Assembly (NCBI RefSeq): GCF_003635165.1
Contig: NZ_ML058597.1
Span: forward strand, 868,001-932,000
DNA from: Burkholderia sp. Nafp2/4-1b
GTDB lineage: Bacteria; Pseudomonadota; Gammaproteobacteria; Burkholderiales; Burkholderiaceae
Direction of reading: 5' to 3'
DNA: 64,000 nucleotides
Shown here: piece by piece, positions 51,218 to 59,623 of the stretch
Layout: each line of letters starts with the position of its first letter
Numbering within the stretch: the stretch's first letter is position 1
The notes under the pieces: generated by a model
What the model was told of the DNA's origin: nothing
The model's input: the letters and a program-made list of their open reading frames with translations, nothing else
Databases searched by the model: none
Translations under genes and position numbers: made by a program

Positions 51218-52477
51218 CTAGCGCAGCAGCGCAACGTTCTCGTCGATTCGACGTTGAATGTCCAACAGGGTGTCTTCGGTGATGATCCCCTCGTAGCGGC
51301 GCTTCGCAATGGCCGTAAATCGGCTGGCCACTCCGCACATTCCGTCGATCATGTCGCCGGCAGCGGCTGCGGAAAGCTCCGCTTCGTTTGCCAGTCCGAG
51401 CAATGCCGCTCGGTCGATCCGCAGCGCCTCGCCCATGACGTCCATCTGGTGATAACCGCCCGGCCCCTCGCAGAATGTAACGTCGTAGGCCGGCGCGAGC
51501 TTCCACTCGCCGGATCGCGACATGACGTACGCGAAGTTCTTCGGATGATCGTCGCGATTGTTGAACGCGACATTGAAGACAGCCCGTTCGAACGCCCGCG
51601 CCTTCTCGCGTACGTCATTGGTGCACATGTGAGTCGCACGCAGAAAATTCACGTAATCGAGCGCACCTGGCGTTTTGTAATCGGCGCCGGTGAACGCGGC
51701 AACGCTTTGCATGGGCACGCGCAGACCGTCCCGACGATCGAAACGCCTGGACGCGAATGCCGCCATCCCGTCTGGCAGATTGAAATGCAGCGTGTCGGGG
51801 GTCTCGATGCCGCACATGCGCAAGCACTCGGCGTAGACCATTTCGATCGCGCACACCTCGGGATGCTCTTGCCGAGCCGGGAACTTGACCAGCCACGCTT
51901 CAAAACCCGCCACCGCGGCCGTGGTAAAAACGCCGGACTCCGGATCACGGTAGACCAGGGCCTTTGGCCTGGCGCCTTGCGGAGAACCGCCGACCTGCAG
52001 CAGTTGATGAAGGAATTCGCCGCCCTCGCCATTGAGGACGTCCTGTACCTCGGCCGCGAGCCGATCGAGAGGAATATCCGGCTGCGGTGCCTGGATCTCG
52101 GGCACGACCGGCTCGAACGACATGGCCCCCATCGCATGGTTGCCAATGTAAGCCAACCGCTCCAGCGGCCCGATACGTGCCGCGTTGAGACCGCGGCGTT
52201 TGAACAAGCGGTCCATCAGCAACATGCCCCATCCGTCGGGCAGTGCGTCATAGACCGGTCCGGGCAATCCCAGCTGGTGGGACGGGAAGTCCCTGCGCAG
52301 CTTCGCGCCGTGCAATGGGAGCGTATAAGACGACAGTTCCAGCCCCCTCTTGCGCGCGTCATCGCTATATTCGAATACGATCAACGGGCGCCCCGTGATC
52401 GCCGTCGTGGAGACCATCGATCCCCACAGCCAGTGCTCTCCCCAGCCGTCGTAGTAGACATCGATCCGCTCGATCAT
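51218..52477 (-). CDS. hipA: HipA-family serine/threonine kinase toxin
   Basis: A 419-residue HipA kinase. The P-loop-like GGSPQGARPKAL, the lysine strand AWLVKFP, the catalytic NNRDDHPKNFAYV and the metal-binding LAPAYDVTF follow the family order. HipA kinases phosphorylate an aminoacyl-tRNA synthetase and induce dormancy. Unlike E. coli HipA, the HipA N1 part is fused directly. ATG 52477 overlaps the TGA of hipB (ATGA), so antitoxin and toxin are coupled. Inserted upstream of the broken methyltransferase. Confidence 0.92.
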   Translation of the reverse strand: MIERIDVYYDGWGEHWLWGSMVSTTAITGRPLIVFEYSDDARKRGLELSSYTLPLHGAKLRRDFPSHQLGLPGPVYDALPDGWGMLLMDRLFKRRGLNAARIGPLERLAYIGNHAMGAMSFEPVVPEIQAPQPDIPLDRLAAEVQDVLNGEGGEFLHQLLQVGGSPQGARPKALVYRDPESGVFTTAAVAGFEAWLVKFPARQEHPEVCAIEMVYAECLRMCGIETPDTLHFNLPDGMAAFASRRFDRRDGLRVPMQSVAAFTGADYKTPGALDYVNFLRATHMCTNDVREKARAFERAVFNVAFNNRDDHPKNFAYVMSRSGEWKLAPAYDVTFCEGPGGYHQMDVMGEALRIDRAALLGLANEAELSAAAAGDMIDGMCGVASRFTAIAKRRYEGIITEDTLLDIQRRIDENVALLR

Positions 52478-52788
52478 TTCTGGTTGCCCCTCTTCACGCG
52501 CTGACGTTTGGCACTTTGTTCATAGCGGTGAACGTCTTCCAGGCTATCGAGCTTCGGCAGGAAGAGTCCTTCGAGTTCCTTGCTTCGTCCCAGGACCATC
52601 GCTACACGGACGACTGTCTCGAGGCTCACATTGCGTCCGGCTTCCAGGTTGGACACGGTATTGGCACCGACGCCGGCCCGCGCGGCTACGTCGCTCTGCG
52701 TCAGTTGCAACGCCAGCCGCTCCGTGCGAAGCCGCGCGCAAAGCAGTGTGACGATTTCATCGGGCTTGCGGAAACTTAATTCCAACAT
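52474..52788 (-). CDS. hipB: HipB-type antitoxin, XRE family
   Basis: A 104-residue DNA-binding antitoxin. Residues 15-70 hold a Cro/CI-type HTH: RLRTERLALQLTQSDVAARA, VGANTVSNLEAG and VSLETVVRVAMVLG. The basic C-terminus (SAKRQRVKRGNQK) probably contacts HipA. It should neutralise HipA and repress the operon by binding the dyads at 52805-52842, which flank its -10 box. No strong Shine-Dalgarno is seen before the ATG at 52788. Confidence 0.9.
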   Translation of the reverse strand: MLELSFRKPDEIVTLLCARLRTERLALQLTQSDVAARAGVGANTVSNLEAGRNVSLETVVRVAMVLGRSKELEGLFLPKLDSLEDVHRYEQSAKRQRVKRGNQK

Positions 52789-52804
52789 AGTGGGTCTTCT
52801 GGCG

Positions 52805-52857
52805 CTATAGCTCTCATAACTCCCAATATTATAGAGTTATAGGTGCGATGCACTCAA
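52805..52857 (-). promoter_or_regulatory. hipBA promoter with operator dyads
   Basis: On the minus strand TTGAGT (52857-52852), 18 bases, then a consensus TATAAT (52833-52828). Overlapping it are CTATAGCTC (52805-52813) and GAGTTATAG (52834-52842), an 8-of-9 inverted repeat, plus ATAACTC (52816-52822) matching the same right arm exactly. This is a usual HipB autorepression layout. Confidence 0.6.
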
Positions 52858-53034
52858 GAAAGATAATTCCCGATTGTTGTTCCTTATGACGGGATTTGGG
52901 TTGTTAAGCCACTTCAGCGCGTAATTAACGTATCCACGACGCGTGCGCTTCCCATACCAAGGGAAGTCCTCAAACGCGCCACGTCGTGCCACGGATCGTC
53001 GCGCTCGTCGACGCGTAGCGGGGCCAGCCGTGAG
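52837..53034 (-). pseudogene. Short orphan frame between hipB and the ClC gene
   Basis: An open frame runs from directly after the ClC stop codon to 52837, including FEDFPWYGKRTRRGYVNYAL and KWLNNPNP. The aromatic-rich wording is unlike shadow sequence, yet there is no ATG and the only possible start, GTG 52992, has no ribosome binding site. Base composition is low in G+C. It could be the tail of a gene lost when the hipBA cassette arrived. I do not recognise it. Confidence 0.25.
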
Positions 53035-54369
53035 CTAGCGAGCAACCGCCTCCCTCGTGCTGACGGCCGCGATCGCTCGCGCGCGCCGTTCCGCCAATTG
53101 CTGCGCGAACCGGTACGCGACGAGCGAACCCGCCACGGCCAGCAGCATCGGCACGAGGCTATCGTGATTCGCGCGCGTGAATTCGAGCAACAGCACGACG
53201 GCCGTGATCGGCATCTGCATCGATGCGGCGAGAAACGCGGTCGCGCCGACCAGCGCGCATCCGCCGATCGACGCGCCGGGCCACACGAGGCTCCACAGCC
53301 CGCCGAGCACGACGCCCAGTAGCGCGCCGTTCGCGAGGCCCGGCGTCAGCAGCCCGCCTTCGGCACCCGCGCGCAGGCTGCTCGCCTCGATCGTCACCTT
53401 CAGCACGAGCAACGTCGCCGCCAGGCCGATCGTCAGCGTGCCGTCGAAACCCAACGAAGCCGGCCCCTTGCCGTTGCCGAGCAGTTGCGGAAACCACATC
53501 GCCAGCACGCCGATCACCGCGAAATTGAGCAGAGAGAACACCGGCAGCAGCCGGCCCTTCGGCGCGTCGGCCCGTGCGCGGGCTGTGAGCCGCACGAAAC
53601 CGTACGCGGCGAAACCGAACAGCGGCCCGCTGACGATCGACCACGCGACGAGCGGCGTGCTCAGCACGAACGCAGGGACCGTGTACTGATGTTCGTTGCC
53701 GAGGCCGATCCATGCGACGACCGCCGCGATCGCCGACGTGACGACCGCCACCACCAGCGCGCGCATGTCGAACGTGCCGAGCAGCACTTCGAGCACGAAC
53801 ACGGCGCCGCCGAGCGGCACGTTGTAGACGGCCGCGAGGCCGGCCCCCGCGCCGCACGCGACCATCAACCGGCAGTCGGCCGGCGTGAGCCCGGCGCGAT
53901 GCGCGAGCCGCCCGGCCAGCAGGGAGCCGATTTCGCGCGGGGCGACTTCGCGACCGAGCGGCGAACCGAGCGCAACGGTGACGATCTGCAGCAGCGCATG
54001 AACCGTCGTGCTGACGAACGGCATCCGCGGATCAGCCGCGCGCACCGCGCGGCGAATGCTGACGAGCGGCCGCCCGTACCGGTACAGCGCCCACCAGCCG
54101 CCGCCGGCAACGAGCCCGCACACGACGAGCACCGCAAGCCGGCGCAGCGGGCCGGCCTGGGTCACGCCGGAGAGGAAGCTCTCGGTGCCGACCACGTGCG
54201 CGAGGCTGTACCCGTAGGCCACGTGCTGGATCGCGTGCAGCAGCAGCGCGAGCAGCATCCCGCCGAAGCCCGCGCCGACGCCGGTCAGGATCGTGACGAC
54301 CGCCATCCGCGCAAACGGACTGGCGGACGGCGAGGAAGACGCAGGAGCGGACGGGAGATCGAGGCGCAT
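53035..54369 (-). CDS. ClC-family chloride channel / antiporter
   Basis: A 444-residue membrane protein with the ClC helix pattern. The selectivity segments are GSPLGREVAPREIGSLLAG (the gating Glu is present though the usual GREGP is altered to GREVAP), YNVPLGGAVFVLEVLLG and GAEGGLLTPGLANGALLG. There are no C-terminal CBS domains. Bacterial members exchange chloride for protons, often in acid resistance. It ends in Arg-rich cytoplasmic sequence. Confidence 0.9.
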   Translation of the reverse strand: MRLDLPSAPASSSPSASPFARMAVVTILTGVGAGFGGMLLALLLHAIQHVAYGYSLAHVVGTESFLSGVTQAGPLRRLAVLVVCGLVAGGGWWALYRYGRPLVSIRRAVRAADPRMPFVSTTVHALLQIVTVALGSPLGREVAPREIGSLLAGRLAHRAGLTPADCRLMVACGAGAGLAAVYNVPLGGAVFVLEVLLGTFDMRALVVAVVTSAIAAVVAWIGLGNEHQYTVPAFVLSTPLVAWSIVSGPLFGFAAYGFVRLTARARADAPKGRLLPVFSLLNFAVIGVLAMWFPQLLGNGKGPASLGFDGTLTIGLAATLLVLKVTIEASSLRAGAEGGLLTPGLANGALLGVVLGGLWSLVWPGASIGGCALVGATAFLAASMQMPITAVVLLLEFTRANHDSLVPMLLAVAGSLVAYRFAQQLAERRARAIAAVSTREAVAR

Positions 54370-54551
54370 GAGGTCGGCGAACGGGGATCGGAAAGACGGC
54401 GCACACCATGCGCGCCGCCGTCAGGACCGCATCGTAGGCTTCGCCCGATCATGCGACAAACGTATTTTTCTGATCAACTCATGCGTCTCCAGAATACTGC
54501 CGTGAAGGCGGGCCGCCGCGGCAGAAGCAGCCGGCCCCCGGCACAGCCGCG

Positions 54552-55802
54552 TCAATCCGGATACGTGATGCGCTCCGGTTCCCGCCGCATGATCACCTTC
54601 CCGTTGCGCATCGACAGCGTGGCCTTCGCCTGCCGGCGCACCGCTTCGTAGTCGCTGTCCGCATCGAGCACGACCAGATTCGCCGGCCGGCCGAGCGCGA
54701 TCCCGTAACCGTCGCCGAGATGCATCGTCGTCGCACTGTGATCGGTCACGAAGTCGAGGCAGCGCTGCAGGTCCTGGTAGCCCATCATGTGGCAGATATG
54801 CAGGCCCGCGTCGAGCACGCGCAGGATGTTGCCGTTGCCGAGCGGATACCACGGATCCTTGATCGAATCCTGCCCGAAGCACACGTTCAGGCCCGCACGA
54901 TCGAGTTCCGCGACACGCGTGACGCCGCGTCGCTTCGGGAACGTGTCGAAGCGCCCCTGCAGGTGGATGCTCTCGGTCGGGCACGAGATGAAGTTCAGCC
55001 CCGCGCGCTTCAGCAGCCGGAACAGCTTCGAGCAGTACGCGTTGTCATACGAGCCCATCGCGGTCGTGTGGCTGGCCGTCACGCGCGCCCCCATCCCGCG
55101 CACGCGCGCTTCTTCCGCGAGCACTTCCAGAAAACGCGAATGCGGATCGTCGGTCTCGTCGCAGTGCACGTCGACGAGGCAGCCGGTGCGCTCGGCCAGC
55201 TCCATCAGGAAGCGGATCGAGCTGACGCCCTGTTCGCGCGTGTTCTCGAAATGCGGAATCCCGCCGACGACGTCCGCGCCGAGCTCGATCGCCTGCTCCA
55301 TCAGCGCGCGCCCGCCGTCGAACGACTCGATGCCTTCCTGCGGAAACGCGACGATCTGCAGGTCGATCAGCCCGCGCGCCTCGTCTTTCACTTCGAGCAT
55401 CGCCTTCAGCGCGGCGAGCGTCGGATCGGTGACGTCGACATGGGTGCGCACGTGCTGGATCCCGTGATCGCGCAGCATGCCGATCGCCGCATGCGCGCGC
55501 GTCTTCGTGTCGTCGTGCGTGATCGTCGCCTTGCGCTCCGACCAGCGCTCGATGCCCTCGAACAGCGTGCCGCTCATGTTCCAGGCCGGCTCGCCGGCCG
55601 TGAGCACCGCATCGAGGTGGATGTGCGGTTCGACGAGCGGCGGAATCACGAGGCGCCCGCCCGCATCGACATCGTCGGCGCCGACGGGCGTGGCCGCTGT
55701 GATGGGCGCGGCTTGCACGTCGAGCCGCGCGATCCTGTCGCCGTCGATACCGATCGTGAACAGCCCGTCGCGACCGCGCAGGCGTGCATTGAACAGGTTC
55801 AT
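54552..55802 (-). CDS. codA: Cytosine deaminase (CodA-like amidohydrolase)
   Basis: A 416-residue metal-dependent amidohydrolase. Metal ligands are His60-x-His62 (EPHIHLD), His in DVHCDETDD and in SHTTAMGSY. The late Asp lies in GQDSIKDPWYPLGNGNIL, the wording specific to cytosine deaminases and their close relatives. The reaction is cytosine to uracil in pyrimidine salvage; isoguanine activity is also known. No codB permease is adjacent. It is divergent from nothing; the VOC gene follows upstream on the same strand, 73 bases away. Confidence 0.9.
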   Translation of the reverse strand: MNLFNARLRGRDGLFTIGIDGDRIARLDVQAAPITAATPVGADDVDAGGRLVIPPLVEPHIHLDAVLTAGEPAWNMSGTLFEGIERWSERKATITHDDTKTRAHAAIGMLRDHGIQHVRTHVDVTDPTLAALKAMLEVKDEARGLIDLQIVAFPQEGIESFDGGRALMEQAIELGADVVGGIPHFENTREQGVSSIRFLMELAERTGCLVDVHCDETDDPHSRFLEVLAEEARVRGMGARVTASHTTAMGSYDNAYCSKLFRLLKRAGLNFISCPTESIHLQGRFDTFPKRRGVTRVAELDRAGLNVCFGQDSIKDPWYPLGNGNILRVLDAGLHICHMMGYQDLQRCLDFVTDHSATTMHLGDGYGIALGRPANLVVLDADSDYEAVRRQAKATLSMRNGKVIMRREPERITYPD

Positions 55803-55875
55803 GGGGGTCCTGGCGTCATGCGGCGCCCGCGCGCCGCGTAGTGGGGAAAACCGGCGTCGACGCGATGCGCCGCGC

Positions 55876-56340
55876 TCAGTCGAAGTATTCGATCGTCAGG
55901 CCGGTCGCGGCGCTCATTTCGTCGGTCGTCACGTCGCGCACGCGCTTGCCGAACGTCCAGACATGCCGGCCCGGATCGCGCGCGCGATACACGCGATCGC
56001 CGTAGAACGCGTCGGCCGGCGCCTGCAGGATGTCCGCGCCGGCCTCGCGCGCGTGTTCGCAGTGCGCGTCGATGTCCGCGTCGTCGGGCAGATGCACATG
56101 CACGTGCTGGGTATTGCGGTCGCCCGTGTCTTCCGGCGACGCGATGAAGTCGGCCCACGTGCCGCCGATCATCACGAGGCTGTCGCCGAATTTCATTTCG
56201 GCATGGGCAATGTCGCCTTCCGGTGTGGTGACGACGAGCGAGCGCTCGAAACCGAATGCACGTTCGAGCCACGCGAGCGCGGCTTTCGGGTCGCGGTAGC
56301 ACAGCGCGGCACTGAAGGACGGACGGTGATGCGCAGTCAT
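55876..56340 (-). CDS. VOC-superfamily (glyoxalase/bleomycin-resistance-like) protein
   Basis: A 154-residue protein of two beta-alpha-beta-beta-beta units, opening with AALCYRDPKAALAWLERAFG. The first half has EGDIAHAEMKFGDSLVMIG; the second has QHVHVHLPDDADIDAHCEHA and YRARDPGRHVWTFGKRV. The His/Glu pairs suit a metal site but the substrate is unknown. AAGGAGA lies 7 bases before ATG 56340, chosen over an earlier in-frame start far upstream. Possibly cotranscribed with codA. Confidence 0.88.
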   Translation of the reverse strand: MTAHHRPSFSAALCYRDPKAALAWLERAFGFERSLVVTTPEGDIAHAEMKFGDSLVMIGGTWADFIASPEDTGDRNTQHVHVHLPDDADIDAHCEHAREAGADILQAPADAFYGDRVYRARDPGRHVWTFGKRVRDVTTDEMSAATGLTIEYFD

Positions 56341-56659
56341 CGATGTCTCCTTGTCTCGGCATGGGTCCGACCATTCTCCACGCGCACGGTGCGGCGAGCA
56401 ACTCCCCCGCCCGGCTGCGCACATGTTGTCAATGCGCGACACGGCAGGCGCGGTCACCGTCCGTCGCGCGTCGCGCGGCTCGCGAAAACGCCCGGCACCC
56501 GGCCGCCGCACCGGTTTGTGAACGCCGTGTGACGCACTGTTGCGCGACTCGCAATGGAGCACCCGCGCGGCCACCGCCGGAATCGCGACGATGCGCCCCT
56601 ACACTTGCGCCGAATTTTGCGAAGTTTGGTTACCCAGTCCCACACGCAGGAGCTGTTAG
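56341..56659. other. Control region of the porin gene
   Basis: This divergent 319-bp gap has an AT-richer end (56600-56640) that is the probable porin promoter. No gene is supported. Confidence 0.4.
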
Positions 56660-57811
56660 ATGCAAAACCCGAATAAAACCCTGATTGCCGCCGCATCCGC
56701 GGCCGCACTGTTTGCCCCGCTCGCACACGCGCAGAGCTCGGTCACGCTGTACGGCCTGATCGACGCCGGTATCGCGTACACCAACAACGTGAATGGCGCG
56801 GCCCAGTGGCGCATGGCCACCGGCACGATCAACGGCAGCCGCTTCGGCCTGCGCGGCAGCGAGGACCTCGGCGGCGGCCTGAAGGCGCTGTTCGTGCTGG
56901 AGAGCGGTTTCAACGCGAACAACGGCGCGCTCGGCCAGGACGGCAAGCTGTTCGGCCGGCATGCGTACGTCGGCCTGAGCCGCGCCGGCTTCGGCACGCT
57001 GACGCTCGGCCGCCAGTACGACACGATGGTCGACTTCGTCGCGCCGCTGTCCGCGACGGCCGGCGACTTCGGCGATACGGGCTTCGCGCATCCGTTCGAC
57101 AACGACAACCTGAACCACTCGGTGCGCATCAACAACGCGGTCAAGTACACGAGCGACACGATCGCGGGCTTCAAGGTCGGCGCGCTGTACGGCTTCTCCA
57201 ACTCGGCGAACTTCGCCGGCAACCGCGCATACAGCGTCGCGGCGAGCTACACGAACGGCCCGCTGAAGCTGGCCGGCGCGTACCTGCAGATGAACGGCAC
57301 GAAGGGCTCCACGAGCGCGAGCCCCGGCGCAACCGACGTCGCTGAAGCGAAGAGCGTGAGCCAGGGCGGCTGGTCGGCCGGTTCGGACCGCATGCGCACG
57401 TATGGCGGCGGCGTCAGCTACGGGTTCGGCCCCGCGACGGTCGGTTTCGTCTATACGCGCTCGCAGTACGACAACACGGGCTCGTTCGGCTCCGCCGGCC
57501 AGGTCGCGTTCAACAACTACGACGTGAACGTGCGCTACGCGGTGACGCCGGCCGTCAGCCTCGGCGCGGCCTACGTGTACACGGACGCCAGCGTGTCGAA
57601 CCCGGACAGCAAGCACGGCACCGATCCGAAGTGGCATCAGGTCGACCTGCAGGCCGTGTACAAGCTGTCGCGCCGCACCGATCTGTACGCGGAAGCGATG
57701 TACCAGCACGCATCGGGGCGCGGCTACCAGGCGTTCATCAACACGTCGGGCGGCGCATCGAGCACCGCGAACCAGGTCGTCGGCACGATCGGCATGCGCA
57801 CGCGGTTCTGA
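56660..57811 (+). CDS. Gram-negative porin (type 4, OmpC-like trimeric barrel)
   Basis: A 383-residue outer-membrane porin. The signal peptide ends AHAQ (about residue 25), followed by the family start SSVTLYGLIDAGIAYTNN. Then come SRFGLRGSEDLGGGLKALF, RHAYVGLSRAGFGTLTLGRQ and many alternating strands, and the last residues GMRTRF end in the Phe needed for barrel insertion. It is the typical general-diffusion porin of Burkholderiales. AGGAG lies 8 bases before the ATG. Confidence 0.95.
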   Translation: MQNPNKTLIAAASAAALFAPLAHAQSSVTLYGLIDAGIAYTNNVNGAAQWRMATGTINGSRFGLRGSEDLGGGLKALFVLESGFNANNGALGQDGKLFGRHAYVGLSRAGFGTLTLGRQYDTMVDFVAPLSATAGDFGDTGFAHPFDNDNLNHSVRINNAVKYTSDTIAGFKVGALYGFSNSANFAGNRAYSVAASYTNGPLKLAGAYLQMNGTKGSTSASPGATDVAEAKSVSQGGWSAGSDRMRTYGGGVSYGFGPATVGFVYTRSQYDNTGSFGSAGQVAFNNYDVNVRYAVTPAVSLGAAYVYTDASVSNPDSKHGTDPKWHQVDLQAVYKLSRRTDLYAEAMYQHASGRGYQAFINTSGGASSTANQVVGTIGMRTRF

Positions 57812-58039
57812 GCGACGCCGCGCATGACGTGACGACGCGTCGCCTGTCGGCCGGAACCCTGCCGCTGCAGGCGGGTTCGGTCGACTCGGGCGACGTGCGC
57901 GAATGTTGTTTCATCTGGAAAGCTGCCTGCCTGGAATCGGGGTTTTTGCGGCCGCCCATGCTGCATAGACTGGCATCGATGGTTCGGATCGCAGATCGAT
58001 CGCCGAACCGGCCTCACCCCCGTCTACCAGGAGAACATC

Positions 58040-58342
58040 GTGAAATCGCTCGTCGTAACCGCCGCCGCTGCCGTCCTGCTTGCCGCACCGGCGCTGTCGT
58101 TCGCTCAGTCCGCCAAGTCGTCCGTCACGCGCGCGCAGGTGCTGCAGGAGCTCTATGACCTCGAATCGGTCGGCTACAACCCGTCGCTCGGCGACGCCGG
58201 CAATTACCCGGACGATCTCATGGCCGCGCAGGAGCGCCTCGCAGCCAAGCGGCTCGCCGAGCACAAGGCCGCGCAAGCCGCGTATGGCGCGGCCGGTGCG
58301 GGCGCAACCGAATCGGGCGTGGCGGCAAAGCCCGCGCTTTGA
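58040..58342 (+). CDS. DUF4148 exported protein (second copy)
   Basis: A 100-residue protein. The signal peptide is residues 1-23 (VVTAAAAVLLAAPALSFAQ). The DUF4148 core SVTRAQVLQELYDLESVGYN and NYPDDLMAAQERLAAK parallels the gene at 29867-30196, although the two share only the family pattern. The start is a GTG with AGGAG 7 bases upstream. It ends 8 bases before an 18-bp hairpin and is probably monocistronic. Confidence 0.9.
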   Translation: MKSLVVTAAAAVLLAAPALSFAQSAKSSVTRAQVLQELYDLESVGYNPSLGDAGNYPDDLMAAQERLAAKRLAEHKAAQAAYGAAGAGATESGVAAKPAL

Positions 58343-58350
58343 ACGCATCG

Positions 58351-58398
58351 CACGACACCGCGCCCGCATGACGCGAGTCGTGCGGGCGCGGTGTCGTG
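58351..58398. terminator. Perfect 18-bp hairpin between convergent genes
   Basis: CACGACACCGCGCCCGCA (58351-58368), 12-base loop, TGCGGGCGCGGTGTCGTG (58381-58398). It starts 9 bases after the DUF4148 stop and lies before the end of the opposing LysR gene. There is no T-run, so it could serve both directions. Confidence 0.7.
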
Positions 58399-58486
58399 AT
58401 ATCGCGATTTCGATTGCAGGAAACGGCCGGTGAAGATGCGGCCGGTCAACGTGCGGTCCTGCACGCGCAGCGTGCAGGAAATGGGC

Positions 58487-59434
58487 TCAAGCCGCCTGCG
58501 GTTCGCGGTCGATCGCGTTCAGCATCTCGACGTCGTGCGCGATCATCCCCGGCACCTGCGCACGCAGCATCTCGACCCAGGTGCGCACCTTCGCGTCGAC
58601 GAAGCGGCGCGACGGATACAGCGCATACACGTTCATCTTCTGCAGGATGTGGCTGGGCAGCACGCGCACGAGCGTGCCGTCGCGCAGCGCGTCGATCGCC
58701 GCGTACAGCGGCAGCATGCCGATCCCGATGCCGTCGCGGATCGCGAGCGCGAGCGATTCGGCCGTGTTGGTCTGCACCGGCCCCGCGACATGGATCTGCT
58801 CGACGCCGTCGGCGCCTTCGAGTATCCACTCGTGGGTCGGAAAGGCCGGCGTGCAGAGCGTGAGGCAAGCGTGCGCGCCAAGATCATGCGGACGCGACGG
58901 AGCACCGTGGCGCTTCACGTACTCGGGCGACGCGCACAGGATGCTGAAGGTCGAGCCGAGCAGGTGCGACACGAGCTCCGAATCGGGCAGCGACGACGCG
59001 GTCACGACCGCCATGTCGCTCGTGCCGTCGAACAGGTCGGGCATGCGCTGCGACAGCGACAGCTCGATCGACACGTCCGGATACTGCGTGTGATAGCGCG
59101 TCAGGGCGGGCATCACGTAGTGATGGCCGACGCTCGCGAAGCTGTGCATGCGCAATACGCCGGCCGGCCGCTCGTGCGCGCAGCTTGCCTCTTCCTCGGC
59201 GCGATCGACGTCGGCGAGGATCTGGCGGCAGCGCCGCAGATAGCTTTCGCCGGCAGACGTGAGCGCGAGACGGCGCGTCGAGCGATTCATCAGACGGGTG
59301 CGCAGGCGCGCCTCGAGTTCCGACACCGCGCGCGACATCGCGCCGGTCGTCGAATTCAGCGATTGCGCGGCCGCGGTGAAACTGCCCGTCTCGACGACGC
59401 GCGTAAACACCCGCATGTTTTGTAGGGTATCCAT
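58487..59434 (-). CDS. LysR-family transcriptional regulator
   Basis: A 315-residue LysR regulator. The N-terminal HTH (3-62) reads MRVFTRVVETGSFTAAAQSL, with SRAVSELEARLRTRLMNRST and LTSAGESYLRRC. The effector domain (92-300) includes the family's C-terminal ending SRRFVDAKVRTWVEML. It is divergent from the FUSC transporter gene by 189 bases, the standard arrangement of a LysR regulator beside its target, as in the aaeR-aaeXAB system for aromatic acid efflux. Confidence 0.93.
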   Translation of the reverse strand: MDTLQNMRVFTRVVETGSFTAAAQSLNSTTGAMSRAVSELEARLRTRLMNRSTRRLALTSAGESYLRRCRQILADVDRAEEEASCAHERPAGVLRMHSFASVGHHYVMPALTRYHTQYPDVSIELSLSQRMPDLFDGTSDMAVVTASSLPDSELVSHLLGSTFSILCASPEYVKRHGAPSRPHDLGAHACLTLCTPAFPTHEWILEGADGVEQIHVAGPVQTNTAESLALAIRDGIGIGMLPLYAAIDALRDGTLVRVLPSHILQKMNVYALYPSRRFVDAKVRTWVEMLRAQVPGMIAHDVEMLNAIDREPQAA

Positions 59435-59623
59435 TCTTGTGAGCCACCTGTAGCGGAGCCGCTATTTTCCTCCAGCGGATGCGACAGATTGTTACGCCGC
59501 CTGCAACTATCGTTTCCCCGCAGCTGCGTTAATGCCCGCGCGCCGCCCTCCTACAATCGGCGCCTCACCAGTCGAACGGACCCGTCCGGGCGCGCCGCGG
59601 CACCGCACGCGCCCTTTCCTTTC

